Source of the DNA: Fagopyrum homotropicum
Lineage: Eukaryota; Streptophyta; Magnoliopsida; Caryophyllales; Polygonaceae
Direction: 5' to 3'
Assembly: GCA_033239125.1 (NCBI GenBank)
Contig: BSWB01000003.1
Location: 110,566,320-110,630,319, forward strand
Length of the DNA stretch: 64,000 bases
Made by a program: the position numbers and the translations under genes. Below the pieces are notes generated by a model. The model had not been told where the DNA came from. It did not search any database and was given only the letters and a program-made list of their open reading frames with translations. This document shows, in pieces, positions 1-11,660 of this stretch. Numbering within the stretch: the first letter of the stretch is position 1; each line of letters begins with the position of its first letter.

Positions 1-1
1 A

Positions 2-2122
2 TCACCCCGGATCCTTTAGCTTTGGGGGCATTTTCTCCTTCATGGTCTTGATGAGATCCGAAGAATCCGAACTCATCTTAACCTCTCCAAAGTCTTCTAG
101 CTTCCTCTTGTTAGAGAGGAGCTCCTTCAAGAACTTGCCATAAGCCGGCATACCTACAATAGCATCAATAAATGGTATATTAATATGCAGCTTGCTCATG
201 AGTTCTATGAACTTACCAAACTGTTTGTCTAGGCGCGCTCTCGCTCTAGATTGAGGGAATGGTAGGGGAGGTTTATAAGCTGGAGGAGGAACGTAGACAT
301 CTTCCTTCTCCTTCCCCTTCTCTTTGTCTTTCTCTACGGGGACTTCAACGAACTTAGGTTGCGGATCGGTGGTAGTCACTCCGCTCCTAGTTGTGATTGC
401 CATCACCCTTCCCTTAGGGTTGTCCTCCGTCTTTCCTGGAAGTTTCCCTTGATTCCTAGGAACTTCCTCCGCATGGCTGAACATTTGGTTTTCTAAAACC
501 TTTTGAGCTTTATCAACCTTAGAAATTTGATCGTCAACCTTAATGATGCGGTTCTCCAACCCTTGAAGCTTTCCCAAAATTGTTTCCAACATGGGATCGG
601 GCTTCTCCTTTCCCGTATTGTTTCCTCCATTAGATGATTGCCCCTGGCTTTTCAAAGGAGTAGAGGAAGAGGAAGGTGGAGTTAGTGAATTTGAATTGGA
701 AGGATAAGAGTTACCGGAATTTTGTTGATTGGAGCGCCAATTGTTGTTGTTTGAACCCCTATTGTTGTTCCAATTGTTGTTCCGGTTGTTGTTGTTTCCA
801 TTCCAATTGTTATTCCGGTTGTTGTTCCGGTTATTGTTGTTGTTGTTGCGGTTGGTGTTATCACCGCCATTGGTTTTGCCCAAATAGCCAACATCCTTCC
901 CTTGTTGCTTTGGGAAGTTGGTCTTGATAGTCTCCTTCAACTCTTTGATCTCATTGTTGAGGGAGAAAATCTGATTTTGAGCTTCATGTGTGAGTTTTGC
1001 TCCTTGCTCCACACGATTTCCCTCCACTTTCCGGTGGGAATACTTCTCTATGACCCTTGCTTGCTTCTCAATGAAGTCCCAAGCGTCATCTTCTCTCATG
1101 TCCATGAATGTTCCACATGAGAGGGATTGGAGGTTGAATTGCGTCCCCGCATCCAGCCCCTTGTAGTAAATTTCCAGCAATGCAAGCTTGGATATGCCAT
1201 GATGAGGGCAATCCAATAACAAGTCCTGAAACCTTTCCCATGATTGAAACAAACTTTCATTAGACCTCATGGAAAATGCATTGATCTTACCTCTAAGTTC
1301 TGCCGTTTTGGATGGCGGAAAGAATTTGGTGAGGAACTCCGCGGAAAGGTCTTCCCACGTGTCTAGTTTCCTCCTAGGAAGAGCTTGGTACCAAGACAAC
1401 GCTTTCCCCTTCAAGGAGAAGAAGAAAGGTTTGAGCTTATAGTTGTTGGCAGTAGCACTCTTCGGTCTCATTGTCTCCATCATACACTCAAAGTTTTGCA
1501 AGTGTTGGTGTGGAGATTCAGCGCTTGTCCAGCCAAATTGGTTTTGGCGAACAAGAGTAATAACTTGAGGGTTGAAGCTAAACCCTTGCACATCTTCAGC
1601 ATCAAAATTCACGCCCAAACGGCGCGGTTGTTGTGTTGGATCCATCCGCTGGCCAAGAGTTCTTGGCTCTTCATCTACACGTTCGATCATCGCATTCCTA
1701 GGTGGAATGCGGCGATTAGCAGCTCCCCGTGGATGGAAAGGATTCACATTGATCGTGGGATCAATCTCCTCTAGCGGTGGCATGGAAGAATCACTATCAT
1801 CAGCGGATGAGTGACCTTTTTTTCTAGATCTTGATGCCCTCCTTGAGGATTTCTTGCTTCCCTTATTCTTAAGGTCACTTAGTTCTATCCTCATTTGGAA
1901 GATCATTTCCTGTAGATTGTTAACTTGAGATTGATGACGATCCATTTCATCCTGGCAGAGGTTCTCATTCCATTGGAGTTGAGCTTCCTTCTCCGCCAAT
2001 TCCGCTTGAAGATCACGTTCGTGTCCTTCAGCCATCTTCTTTTCCTTGCGCTTTTGCCTTAAAGTCCTCTCAAGCTCTTGATCAAGAGGTAAGAGGTCTT
2101 CGGTGTTCCTAGACCTGCGCAT
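2..2122 (-). CDS. Athila Gag-protease polyprotein, C-terminus outside window
   Basis: An open frame of 706 codons beginning MRRSR at 2122 and still open at the window edge. Visible parts in order: a charged coiled-coil-like N-terminus (about residues 15-80); a basic Ser/Arg-rich stretch (about 90-110); a retrotransposon Gag core with WYQALP and FLTKFFPPSKTAELRGKI (about 230-330); an Asn-rich low-complexity region (about 415-480); and a pre-protease spacer with AITTRSG and PPLPFPQSRARARLD. No zinc knuckle is evident. Gag forms the virus-like particle in the cytoplasm. The same N-terminus (MRRSR) and spacer occur in the element at 60-62 kb, which supports this start. Unlike that copy, there is no stop between the Gag and protease regions. 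Confidence 0.88.
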   Translation of the reverse strand: MRRSRNTEDLLPLDQELERTLRQKRKEKKMAEGHERDLQAELAEKEAQLQWNENLCQDEMDRHQSQVNNLQEMIFQMRIELSDLKNKGSKKSSRRASRSRKKGHSSADDSDSSMPPLEEIDPTINVNPFHPRGAANRRIPPRNAMIERVDEEPRTLGQRMDPTQQPRRLGVNFDAEDVQGFSFNPQVITLVRQNQFGWTSAESPHQHLQNFECMMETMRPKSATANNYKLKPFFFSLKGKALSWYQALPRRKLDTWEDLSAEFLTKFFPPSKTAELRGKINAFSMRSNESLFQSWERFQDLLLDCPHHGISKLALLEIYYKGLDAGTQFNLQSLSCGTFMDMREDDAWDFIEKQARVIEKYSHRKVEGNRVEQGAKLTHEAQNQIFSLNNEIKELKETIKTNFPKQQGKDVGYLGKTNGGDNTNRNNNNNNRNNNRNNNWNGNNNNRNNNWNNNRGSNNNNWRSNQQNSGNSYPSNSNSLTPPSSSSTPLKSQGQSSNGGNNTGKEKPDPMLETILGKLQGLENRIIKVDDQISKVDKAQKVLENQMFSHAEEVPRNQGKLPGKTEDNPKGRVMAITTRSGVTTTDPQPKFVEVPVEKDKEKGKEKEDVYVPPPAYKPPLPFPQSRARARLDKQFGKFIELMSKLHINIPFIDAIVGMPAYGKFLKELLSNKRKLEDFGEVKMSSDSSDLIKTMKEKMPPKLKDPG

Positions 2123-2199
2123 GCACTCAAAGAGATATCAAATAACGAGAGCAAGCTACCAAGCTTGACAACTGGCTACTGAATTCGGTCTAAACCAAA

Positions 2200-2217
2200 T
2201 CCCCGGCAACGGCGCCA
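2200..2217 (-). other. Primer binding site, tRNA-Asp type (Athila copy 1)
   Basis: The minus strand reads TGGCGCCGTTGCCGGGGA six bases after the LTR end. It is complementary to the 3' end of a plant tRNA-Asp (GUC). The same 18 bases occur at 59861-59878. Confidence 0.9.
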
Positions 2218-2223
2218 AAAACT

Positions 2224-3993
2224 TGTTCGCCCCTAAACGTGCGTGCAAATAAGCTTTAAATTTATAAAACTAGAATCAAGCAAGCGAACCCGCAGTGTAC
2301 GGATCGACGTAGTTAAGCAAGAATTCCAGAGTATCGAACACAGGGATTTGGGGAGAAACAAATTCGATTTCAGATTATCAAGCGGTTAAATGTATGAGCT
2401 TTGCAAATTATTGGGAAAACAACAATCCTAAAGATCCAAGTATCCAGCTGTGGCAATCGATTCAAGATATTCTTAATGATATAAAGACAGAGTTGAGATA
2501 TGCAAAGGTATGCTAATGTAAGGTAATCGTACGGTGAAGTTCCAAAAACCTTATATGACTCACCTACAAGACACTCTCTATACAGGTTGTTGAGGCTTCA
2601 ATATAGAAAGGTTCTAAAGGCAAGAATTAATATCAAATACCCAAACTTGTAATCCAAGGATCAAGACTAACTTAACCGATTACGGTTGTGACACTCACAA
2701 TCGAGGTAGAGGTTGTTGAGGCTTCACTACCACCTAGAAAAGGCAAGCCTAAACTAAGTTAAAGCAAATCTTTAACTTTGGATTAAAGTAAAAGCAGGTT
2801 CGTAAACTGAAGGGAAATCACGGGTAGATCTTGAGACTCCACGGCCGTGGAACTCAAGAACAAACCATGATTTAGGGTTCGTCGACAATTCTCTCTAACT
2901 CTCAGGGTCTAATCTGTTTACGATCGATCTATCATCATCTAAGCCACAACTATCAACCCTTCACCCTAGAATTGTTAAGGGTTTCTAGCCAACAATCATC
3001 ATTATGATATCAAATTCAAAGATTAAAAGATTGAAAGATGAAAACTTCCGAAAACTTTCAATAAACTTCAAACCAATCTCAATGTCACAATCAAGAATGA
3101 ATATTGTCAATAAATTCAGAATAAAGCAAACAATCACAATCTTTAGGAAAGAAAGAAGAACGGGATGTCAATCCGCCTTCCAAATCAAACCTAAACAAGA
3201 AGAGAATTCTTCTTGCAACAATCTTTCAAAAACTTCGATCTTCCGTCAATCCGGAAATCTCCACAGCAATCTCCACCAAAAGTGCGAGATTAGGGCAACT
3301 CTAAGGAAAAGGGCGAAATACGTCTTTTGCAAGAACCGCCAACATCTCCAAAGTGAAGGTGCAAGCGTAACTCTAAAATGAGGTCGCCAAACGCGTCTAA
3401 GCGGGGGTAAGCGAGGATCATGGAATCTCTCTTCGTCCGTCTTTTTATAGGGCAAGATAAAATATCGGCCCGGCCCAATCTTTAAAAGATTGTGGCTTCA
3501 AAATGTGGCGAAAAAGATCGCCAAGATCACGGTCGTGGAAGGTTCCACGACCGTAATTTAGAGCGTGGGAATCAACACGGTTTGAACCATGGATTCCACG
3601 ACCGTAAAAGCTCCTGGAATGAATCACGCTTCTCCTGCAGGGTTCCACGGCCGTGGAACTGAACGTGGTTTGTAGTACGGCCGTATTTTAGAGCGTGGTT
3701 TAGGGCAAGAACGTGATTCTTCCCTAGCCTCGTGCATTCCTGAAGTTGGTATCCATTTTGCTCCTAAGAATGCCCTCAATCCATGGACACACTCAATCAA
3801 CTCATCTTTGCTCGATTCCGTTCGGAAATGGCTCTCAATCACCTATAATCAACATAAAGCTAGTGTAGACATCCATATCGGCAATATAGGCAAACTAGCT
3901 CACAAATGCAACAATGCTAAATCAAAGACTATCAATATGAATCAAATACATTTAGAAAACGTGCCTAAAATATCACAATATTTCATGCTAACA
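2224..3993 (-). repeat. 5' LTR of Athila copy 1
   Basis: A 1,770-base LTR that on the minus strand begins TGTTAGCATG and ends GGCGAACA. A TATA-like box (CTATAAAAAG, 3450-3441) lies downstream of a cluster of palindromes: 3529-3554 (12-base arms, two-base spacer) and TTCCACGGCCGTGGAAC at 3643-3659, with partial copies between them. A second copy, CCACGGCCGTGG, sits at 2839-2850 inside a longer stem. The GCGAACCCGCAGTGTACGG block near the LTR end (about 2284-2302) is shared with the other two Athila LTRs in the window. Confidence 0.87.
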
Positions 3994-3994
3994 G

Positions 3995-6710
3995 GGTGCA
4001 CCGGTCCTCTTCGTGCGGAAGAAGGACGGATCGTTGAGACTGTGCATAGATTATAGAGAGTTGAACAAGGTGACCATCAAGAACAGGTATCCACTACCTC
4101 GTATTGATGATCTACTTGATCAGCTACAGGGAGCGACAGTTTTCTCCAGGATTGACTTGTGTTCTGGGTATCACTAGCTGAGGGTGAGAGAGGAGGATGT
4201 GCACAGGACGGCATTTCGTATTCGGTATGGACACTACGAGTTTGTAGTGATGTCATTTGGGCTGACGAATGCCCAACAGTATTTATGGAGTTGATGAACA
4301 GTTTCTTCATCGAATTCTTGGATCAGTTCGTAGTGGTTTTCATCGATGACATTAAGGTATACTCTCGTAGCAGAGAGGAGCATGCGGGACACATGAGGAC
4401 GGTATTGCAGATTATGAGGGATAGAGAGCTATACATCAAGCTCTCTAAGTGCGAGTTTTGGATGTTTGAGGTTGCTTTCCTTGGACATACTATCTCCGCC
4501 AATGGGATCATGGTTGACCCGGCGAAGATCGAGTTTGTTGCTGCATGGACGACACCGACGAACGTCAAGAAAGTGCGTAGCTTTCTTGGCTTAGCTGGTT
4601 ATTACAGACTCTTTGTGGAGGGATTTCCTGTGATTGCCCGCCTATTGACTAGTCTTTTGAGAAAGACTACTAGATTTGTATGGACTGACTAGTGTGCTCA
4701 GAGTTTTGAGGAGTTGAAGAGGCGTTTGACTTCTGCTCTTGTTTTAGCACAGCCAGAGGGTTCTGAGGATTTTGTGGTCTATACTGATGCATCCAAGCTA
4801 GGCTTGGGATGTGTATTGATGCAGAGAGGCAGAGTGATTACATATGCGTCTAGACAGCTGAAGACGTATGAGGAGAACTACCCGACTCATGATCTGGAGT
4901 TAGCAGCAGTAGTTCATGCTTTGAAGATCTGGAGACATTACCTGTATGGTGCTACATGCCAGATCTTCACAGACCATAAGAGTCTGAAGTATATTTTCAC
5001 GCAGCGGGAATTGAATAACCGCCAGCGTCGATGGCTTGAGTTGATCAAGGACTTTGACCTTGAGATTTGTATCATCCTAGCAAGGCGAATGTGGTATCTG
5101 ACACCTTGAGCAGGAAGATGCCTCGAGAGAAGACGGTTGCCAGATTTACTGTACAGCCTCAGCTTTAGAGGGATCTAGTCTGGCTAGAGATGGACATCCA
5201 GTTTCCTAATGAGGATGCCCAGTTGTTTACTTTAGAGGTTCTACCTGGCCTATTGGATGAGATCCAAGAGAAGCAGGGGACCTGCCCGACCTTGGCGAGG
5301 ATCAGAGATAGGATGTCTTGTGGAGAGGCACCCCAGTTCACTATTGGGGCAGATGGAGTTATGAGGCGACATGATCGTATCTGCATTCCTGCAGATACAG
5401 AGCTGAGACAGCGGATATTACAAGAGGCTCACTGTACACCTTACTCAGTACACCCTGGTATGAGTAAGATGTACCATGATGTGAGACGTTCATTTTGATG
5501 GGGAGGGTTGAAACCCGATGTATCCAGATTTGTGGCTCAATGTGCGACCTGTCAACAGGTCAAGATAGAGCATTTTAGGCCTGGGGGTGAGCTCCATCCA
5601 CTTCCAGTGCCGCAGTGGAAGTGGGAGGACGTCTCCATGGATTTTGTGACTGGACTAAAGACCAGTAGGAGCTTTGATGTCATCTGGGTGATCGTTGATA
5701 GATTGACGAAGACGGCACGTTTCATCCCCATTAGAGAGACGTGGCCTGTGAGCAGATTAGCTGAGGAGTACACTAGACAGATAGTGAGACTCCATGGAGT
5801 ACAAAGGACGATCATTTCCGATCGTGATGGACGATTCACATCGAGATTTTGGTAGCAGATTCTGACTGCTTTGGGGACGAGTCTACACTTTACGACTGCG
5901 TTTCACCCCCAGACAGATAGTCAGTCAGAGAGGACCATCCTGACCTTAGAGGACATGCTGCGAGCCTGTGTGTTGGATTGGGGACAGGGATGGTCTGATT
6001 ACCTCCCACTCGTTGAGTTCTCATACAACAACAGCTAGCATGCATCTATAGGGATTGCTCCTTATGAGGCATTGTATGGACGTAGATGCCGTACACCGTT
6101 ATGCTAGGACGAGCCTAGCAGTATCAATGGGATAGCGCTAGAGCAGATTTAGGATGATATGGCTCGAGTAGCGCTGATCAGAGAGAGGATGTTGGCTGCA
6201 CAGAGTCGCCAGAAGTCGTATGTAGACAAGAGGTGTCGACCTTTAGAGTTCAGGGTAGGAGCTCATGTCTGGTTGAGAGTATCTCCGACATGGGGCGTCA
6301 GACGTTTTGGCATAAAGGGGAAGTTGAGTCCCCGATATGTAGGCCCTTTCGAGATACTAGATAGAGTTGGACGAGCAGCTTACAGATTAGCTTTGCCTCC
6401 GAGGTTAGAGGGTGTTCACCCCGTGTTTCATGTGTCTCAGCTGAGGGGGTACATACCAGATCCGTGGCACATCGTGATTTATGATGATCTGGTGGTTGAG
6501 CCAGACCACACGTTTGCAGAGCACCCTATCGCAATCCTAGAGCGAGGTGTGAGACGCCTGCGTTCGAAGGACATTCCTATGTTGAGGATACAGTGGTCTA
6601 GACGAGGACCAGATGAGGCTACCTGGGAGACAGAGGATAGTATCCAGAGGAACTATCCAGAGTTCTATGTGGGGTTAGAGGCACCAGTAGGGTCTATGAG
6701 TAGATCTTAG
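3995..6710 (+). pseudogene. Chromovirus pol: RT, RNase H, integrase, chromodomain (degenerate)
   Basis: The frame resumes after the Athila insertion at GAPVLFV. RT core: [13 protein letters not shown] (about 4050) and the catalytic motif [10 protein letters not shown] (about 4335-4365). RNase H begins at [11 protein letters not shown] (about 4780). Integrase shows HPGMSKMYHDVRR and the CATC zinc-binding half (5450-5560), a core with DRLTKTARF, and ISDRDGRF near 5830. A chromodomain-like end (LRIQWSRRGPDEATWE, about 6580-6640) assigns it to the chromodomain branch. In-frame stops occur near 4174, 4690, 5107, 5497, 5853, 6037, 6105 and 6150, with a one-base insertion near 4272. The first is a CAG-to-TAG change. 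An active element would reverse transcribe its RNA and integrate into chromatin; this copy cannot. Confidence 0.88.
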
Positions 6711-6825
6711 CACCTTCTTGGTGAGTGCTTGTATGTTATGTTCTTATGTGAGATGTTATGTTTTCGTGCTAGTTGTGTATGCATATGACCTATTAGATCC
6801 TATTTGTTAGCACGAGATAGATATA

Positions 6826-7085
6826 GTTGGAGATGGTTTTTTCCTCCATGCTATGGTGTATATGTTAGGATTAGCAGGAGACGGTTCCTTCCTCCATGCT
6901 ATCTTTGATGGACATAGTGTGAGTGGAGACGGGTTCCCTCCACATAGTAGTGTTATGTGTACGTGGTGGCTGGAGACGGTTTTCCTCCATGCTAGTGTGT
7001 TGTTGTTAGTGTTTGGCTAGAGATGATCTTCCTCTAGACCTTGTGTAGATTTGTGATGTTGGAGTTGTGATACCTCCATGTTGTG
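6826..7085 (+). repeat. Array of short GGAG...CTCC hairpins in chromovirus 3' UTR
   Basis: About six degenerate repeats, spaced roughly 50-75 bases, each of the form GGAGAYGGTT-T-CCTCC and followed by ATGCTA or a similar string. Each unit can fold into a small stem-loop. They lie between the pol stop (6710) and the LTR. Confidence 0.7.
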
Positions 7086-7207
7086 TTGAGGATATAGAAT
7101 GTTATAGGTTTTGACCTGACGTTTGAGGAGAGGGTGTTACCTCGGCTTACAGGTCCGAGAGGTTTTGGGATCCTGCAAGTTTCGGGACGAAACTTGTTTT
7201 TAGGGGG

Positions 7208-9044
7208 TGAGATTTAAGAGCCTTAGTTTTTGGAGCCTAGATGAGCTAGAGTGTCTTAGCTTTGACCAGTCAGCCGCCCTTGCGCATCTCCTGGGCTGCC
7301 CCTGCATCACAGAGGATCCGCCCCTGCGCCTAGGTTGGCCGCCCCTGCGGCTCTATGGCTGGTGCAGCCGCTTTTGTTGACTCTTGACTTATGCTTTGCG
7401 GCTGGCTTCCCTTATAAGCTTCCCTTACCTTAAGATGAAGGGTTTCTTCAGTTCTCCAGCCTCTCTCTTTCTCCTCACGCCCTTCATCTCCTTCTTCTCC
7501 TTTGATCTTCTTTGATCTCTTCTTGCTTGTGTGAGTGAGTTCTTGAAAGTTTGAAGTGTTCTTTGGCTTTGGATGCTCTTGTGGATGTTGCTGAGAGTTG
7601 TTCTTGTTGTGTTGAGGCTGAGAGTAGTGTTGTTTCTCCTTAGTTGCAGCCTAGGGTGGAGTGGTAAGTTTTCTCTTCTTCTTTATTTCCTTCTTCTTTC
7701 TTGCTTCTTCTTCTTCCTTCTAGCATAGGATCACAAGTTGGACTTGTGATTGGATCCTTTCTAGATGTTGTGATGATCATATGTGTGTATATTATGCATA
7801 TGTGTTGCTGTGGTGTGTTGAAGACGTGAAGAGAATCGAGGAAGGAGTCGAAGAGAAGTCGGGACCAACTCTTTACACAGTTGGCCGCCCCTGCGCCTGA
7901 CCTGAGCCGCACCTGCGCCTGGTGTGGAGCCGCCCCTGCGCCTTTGGTGAGCCGCCCCTACGCCTCACTGGGTTGGTTGGTGTGTTCTTGCTTCTGTTGG
8001 TGCATACCTTGTTGGTATGTCTTCCTTCCTTTCCTTTGGCCTTGGCTTAGTTGATAGCTAGGTTAGGATGGTTGGGATGAGTTGTATGTTAGAGATGTGC
8101 CTTAGGCACTATGGTTGATGTTGAGAGTATGCTATAGGCATATACGAGCTTGTGTGGATCTGTAGGTTGTAGGTTGGTTCTGGTTTAAGAGACGAGTCTC
8201 CTAAACCTTATCAGGTTGTGATGTGGTGTGCCTTGCTCTTGCAAGCGTTGGTTTCTTCCTCGAGGGGAAGCTGTGATGTGGTAGAGGATACGAGTGTATC
8301 AGGTAAGTCCATAGGACTTACTTAGCGTACGGTTGTGGATTGTATGATTGTGATGGTTGTGTATGTTCATACGTTTGTGCATTTACAACTTAAACTGGGC
8401 TAGGACGACCATTCATTATATTTACATGGCCCAAGTGTATTATAACGGGCGGTAACCACCGGTCTCCGCCTGCTGGGTTAGGAGAAGGTGCCCTGAAGAT
8501 GATCTCACAGGAGGGGACGAGTGACGGTCACCCCATGCAAAACTCCTGTGCTACGTTGGATGGGACGGGGTTCTTGAGGCTCCTCGTGTTACAAAAGAAG
8601 TTGAATTAGTAATGGTATAACGTAATTAAAGATAATAAATGAATGTGTGTGGCATTGCATGTATGAGATGTTGTGGTGTGTTTGTGCTATTACTATCATG
8701 CTTATCTATTGCTGTAGCTAACGGTGTATACCATGTTGTAGATGATCTGCAGGTTAGGAAGACTGCAGAGTGAGCCAGATGGTGTGACCAGCCGAGGACT
8801 TCTGTACATTAGGATGCGCGGGTTGGGGATCTTTTGTATCAGTTGATGTGGTTGTTATGGTTTTGTACTCGGCTCTGATTTTGTAAACTCTTTTGATGTA
8901 TTATACAGCTTTTATGTATTTGTTTTACTCTACTTGTGCCTTGTTGTAAGATCCAGTGAACTTGTTGTCAGGCTAGGGTTAGGATCCATTGTGAGATCCT
9001 AGCCCAATGTAGCATTCCGGGTCCCGCGGATTTGGGATGTTACA
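7208..9044 (+). repeat. 3' LTR of Tekay-like chromovirus
   Basis: The LTR begins TGAGATTTAAG after the purine tract AGGGGG (7202-7207) and ends GGGATGTTACA. Length is 1,837 bases. A TATA-like CTTATAAGC lies at 7411. Just upstream (7272-7376) is a cluster of GC-rich motifs including the near-palindrome GCCGCCCCTGCGGC (7338-7351). A second cluster lies at 7882-7962. The terminal 100 bases match the ends of the LTR fragments at 19.46, 30.36, 40.41 and 42.65 kb. Confidence 0.83.
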
Positions 9045-9045
9045 C

Positions 9046-9489
9046 TATAAGGTCGATCGAAAGTGTACTTGTGGTTGTTGCCAATTCTTAGAGTCATCCC
9101 TAATCGATTGGCACTCCAAGAAGCATAACGCAGTCGCCCTATCCACAGCTGAAGTAGAATACATAGTTGTGGGAGCACGTTGTGCACAAATTCTATGGAT
9201 AGCTCAACAACTTCGTGATCTTGGTTTTGATCTTAAAGGTATCCCAATTAAATGTGACAATACTAGTGTTATTTTGATTACTGAAAATCATGTGCAGCAT
9301 TCAAGAACAAAGCATATCGATTGGAGGCATCACTTCATATGTGATCATGTTGAAAAAGGTGATGTTTCGTTATCTTTTATATCAACTAACTTGCAGCTTG
9401 CATATATATTTACTAAGCCTCTACTTGAAGATCAATTCAATTTTATCATATTAGAGCTTGGTATGTTAAACAAGGAAGCATTAACTTAG
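9046..9489 (+). pseudogene. Copia pol C-terminus (RNase H), truncated by chromovirus insertion
   Basis: About 148 codons ending at a TAG (9487-9489). Characteristic Copia RNase H strings are visible: LIDWHSKKHNAVALSTAEVEY, then SRTKHIDWRHHFI and the ADIFTKPL-like LAYIFTKPLLEDQF near the end. The N-terminal part of RNase H and all of RT are missing because the chromovirus LTR ends at 9044. RNase H would degrade the RNA strand during reverse transcription. The remaining frame is open, so this Copia may have been fairly intact when interrupted. Confidence 0.88.
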
Positions 9490-9945
9490 TGGGAGTAAAT
9501 CATTTCATTTTCTCCTTAGAATGCAACCCACTTGTCTATTTCAAGGGCCTTAAAATACAATGCAAGGTCCTTGAAATGGAATCCAAGGGCCACATTGAAA
9601 ATCACGGATCTATTTAGTGGTTAATATCTTTTAGATATTTGATCACTAAATTATTTTAAAGAAGGATTTTTAAAAGGATTTCAAACGTCTTTGATTTCAA
9701 ATTTAAAAATTTGTTTTGAAAAAGTGGTTGAGATTTAATTGAAAAGAATAAAAACCAATTTTTTATTTTCAAGGCCTTGATTTTCTCAAGATCTTGATAA
9801 ACCATAAATTGATTTAACATTCTACCTTTAAATAACAACCTTCTCCCTTCTTTATTTCCTTTCCTTCTTCAACGCTTTATAACACCCAAAACGCCTTACT
9901 TTGTCTTTTTGCGAAAACCCTTCGATTGCTCTCACAAGCTCATCC
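9490..9945 (+). other. Copia spacer between pol and env-like region
   Basis: Non-coding. It contains two of the element's CAAGGCCTTGAAA-like motifs (9540-9580 and 9764-9780) and a pyrimidine-rich stretch before the env-like start. Confidence 0.5.
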
Positions 9946-11274
9946 ATGGCTCCAAGAAGAAACTCAAAGAATACTGCATACCGAGTAGCCTCAACGTTCA
10001 AAAAGGACTCCACTCAAATCTCCTCGGCGACAGACGATGAACAATTTCCCAAAGATATGGAAATTTCACCTCACACTAGTCTTCCAACATCTTGGTTCGT
10101 TAACTTCCAAGCTACAAGAACTTGGCTTGATGGATTTCAGCATCGTCCCCTCTGTATGTGGGATATGGTGGACACAAATTTCTTGTAAACACTTCAGATT
10201 CCCTGTATCACAATGCTCACAAATTGCTCAATCTGGAAGATGTTAAACCCAAGAGATTTTACATTCCCAACACTCACGCGATTGTTCTATGTAAACCTCA
10301 TCGCAAAAACGAAAATGGGGATTCTCACCCTCGAAATGACTATTAAAGGTACTCAAATTTCTCTCACTCTCACTGTTTTGTATGAGATTTTAGGGATTTC
10401 TACACATCTTTCCCTTACACACCCATTCCGGTCGGAAAGTGTTCACCTCGCCAAAGAAAAATTTCTGGTTCCTAACTCGACCTCCCGTCAACTCACTCAC
10501 ACTTCCCTAACCTTAGATGCTAAAATCGTTTTTACCATTCTAGTTAGATGTGTTATCCCTCGAGCTAACTCAAGAGAACTTTTGACGGATCAGTCTCTAT
10601 AACTAATTTACCTGATCATGACCGGTTTAGATATTGATGTGTCTAACCTGATCTTAAATCACATGGTTCACACCATAAACTCCAAACGAGCTATCCCTTT
10701 GTCTTACGGGAACCTACTGCCCAAAATCTTTGATCATTTCTCTATTGACATATCAATTGAAGATCGACTACCGTCAATTGGAAAAATTGATGAGTCTTGC
10801 TTAAAGAGATTAGGGGTAGAGAAAACCCCTGTTGGAGTATGGACTTTGAAAGGAAAAGGTACTGCACTAACCCCCTCCTCTACAGCTCCCTCAGCTTCTT
10901 CTATTTCGGACATTAGGATAGATGGATTTGAGATGGAATTAGGTTCTCTAGATCAAGAATTGTCTGAATTTTAGTTTGACACAATGAGGAGAATTGATGC
11001 AAATTATGAGATTAGTTCTATTATGCATGCAAAAATCAATCAAATGTATCTGATGAATGCTCTCACTCTCACCACCACGAGTAAAATGTTGCCTCTGACT
11101 AAAGATCTTGCTCAATATACCCAGGAAAGAGTGGAAAATGTTCTTATGAATTGCAAACTCAGAGTACTGATAAATTCATTCTTTATCCCATGCATGTTGA
11201 GCCAACCATTCTTACGGTTGAGGAATATGAAGTGGTCAAGGAACGTCATGCTGAAAAGAAGAAACGCATATTAG
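9946..11274 (+). pseudogene. Env-like / putative plant transposon protein of Sirevirus (degenerate)
   Basis: One frame starting MAPRRNSKN at 9946 is readable through stops at 10186-10188, 10600-10602 and 10972-10974. The part around 10240-10360 (RDFTFPTLTRLFYVNL) and IPLSYGNLLPKIFDHF (about 10690-10740) resembles the conserved domain of the 'putative plant transposon protein' found after pol in SIRE1-type and Athila-type elements. A polar helical segment follows (10984-11274). The role of this ORF is not settled; no signal peptide or clear membrane segment is visible here. Because the stops are few, read-through or an unrecognised intron is possible, but decay is simpler. Confidence 0.6.
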
Positions 11275-11660
11275 AGGTTGAATCAACGATATGAGTAACA
11301 AGACTGCTCAATCTAGGGCGAGAAGGCAGTTTTATGAGGATCATCAGGAATGAGCTTGGATGTCAAGGCCTTATCTTGAATTTCAAAGCCCCTTGGTTTT
11401 GATTTCAAGGCCTTGGTTTGTCAGACTTGTGTTTTAACTGTTTTTGTGGTTTTTGGAAATACTTTTATGGGTCTGTAAATTTTAAACTCCCGTGCTTTAA
11501 TTGTTTTTCTCTCTTGTTGAAAGACAAAGGGGGAGAAATTATGTGATCCGATATTTTGATATTTCTACATTCTGCATTTTAGATTTGATATTATTACATA
11601 TGCATCACTAACTTTAAATGCAGGTACGATATTTGTTTTATCTTCCGTCAAGGGGGAGAT

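Larger units (their letters stand above)
1..3993 (-). mobile_element. Athila-type Ty3/gypsy retrotransposon (copy 1), 3' part outside window
   Basis: A minus-strand element reading LTR (3993-2224), primer binding site (2217-2200), then a gag-protease ORF that runs off the left edge. Lineage is inferred from the tRNA-Asp type PBS, the gag sequence and close similarity to the element at 58-64 kb. It interrupts the RT of the plus-strand chromovirus at 3994. The five bases after the LTR (3994-3998, GGGTG) are the expected target-site duplication, whose partner lies left of the window. The open frame suggests a fairly recent insertion. Confidence 0.9.
3994..9044 (+). mobile_element. Tekay/Del-like chromovirus (Ty3/gypsy), 3' half
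   Basis: RT, RNase H, integrase, chromodomain, 3' UTR, purine tract and 3' LTR follow in gypsy order. The 5' half lies left of the window, beyond the Athila insertion. The right LTR end abuts Copia RNase H sequence at 9045, so this element inserted into a Copia element. The reading frame is damaged by many stops and at least one frameshift, so the copy is dead. Confidence 0.88.

Noticed and set aside
676..927. Plus-strand frame rich in Cys (CCC runs)
   Set aside because: It is the antisense of the Asn-rich stretch of the Athila Gag; codon repeats explain it.
2200..2217. A tRNA gene fragment
   Set aside because: Only the 18 acceptor-end bases match and they sit next to an LTR end; it is a primer binding site.
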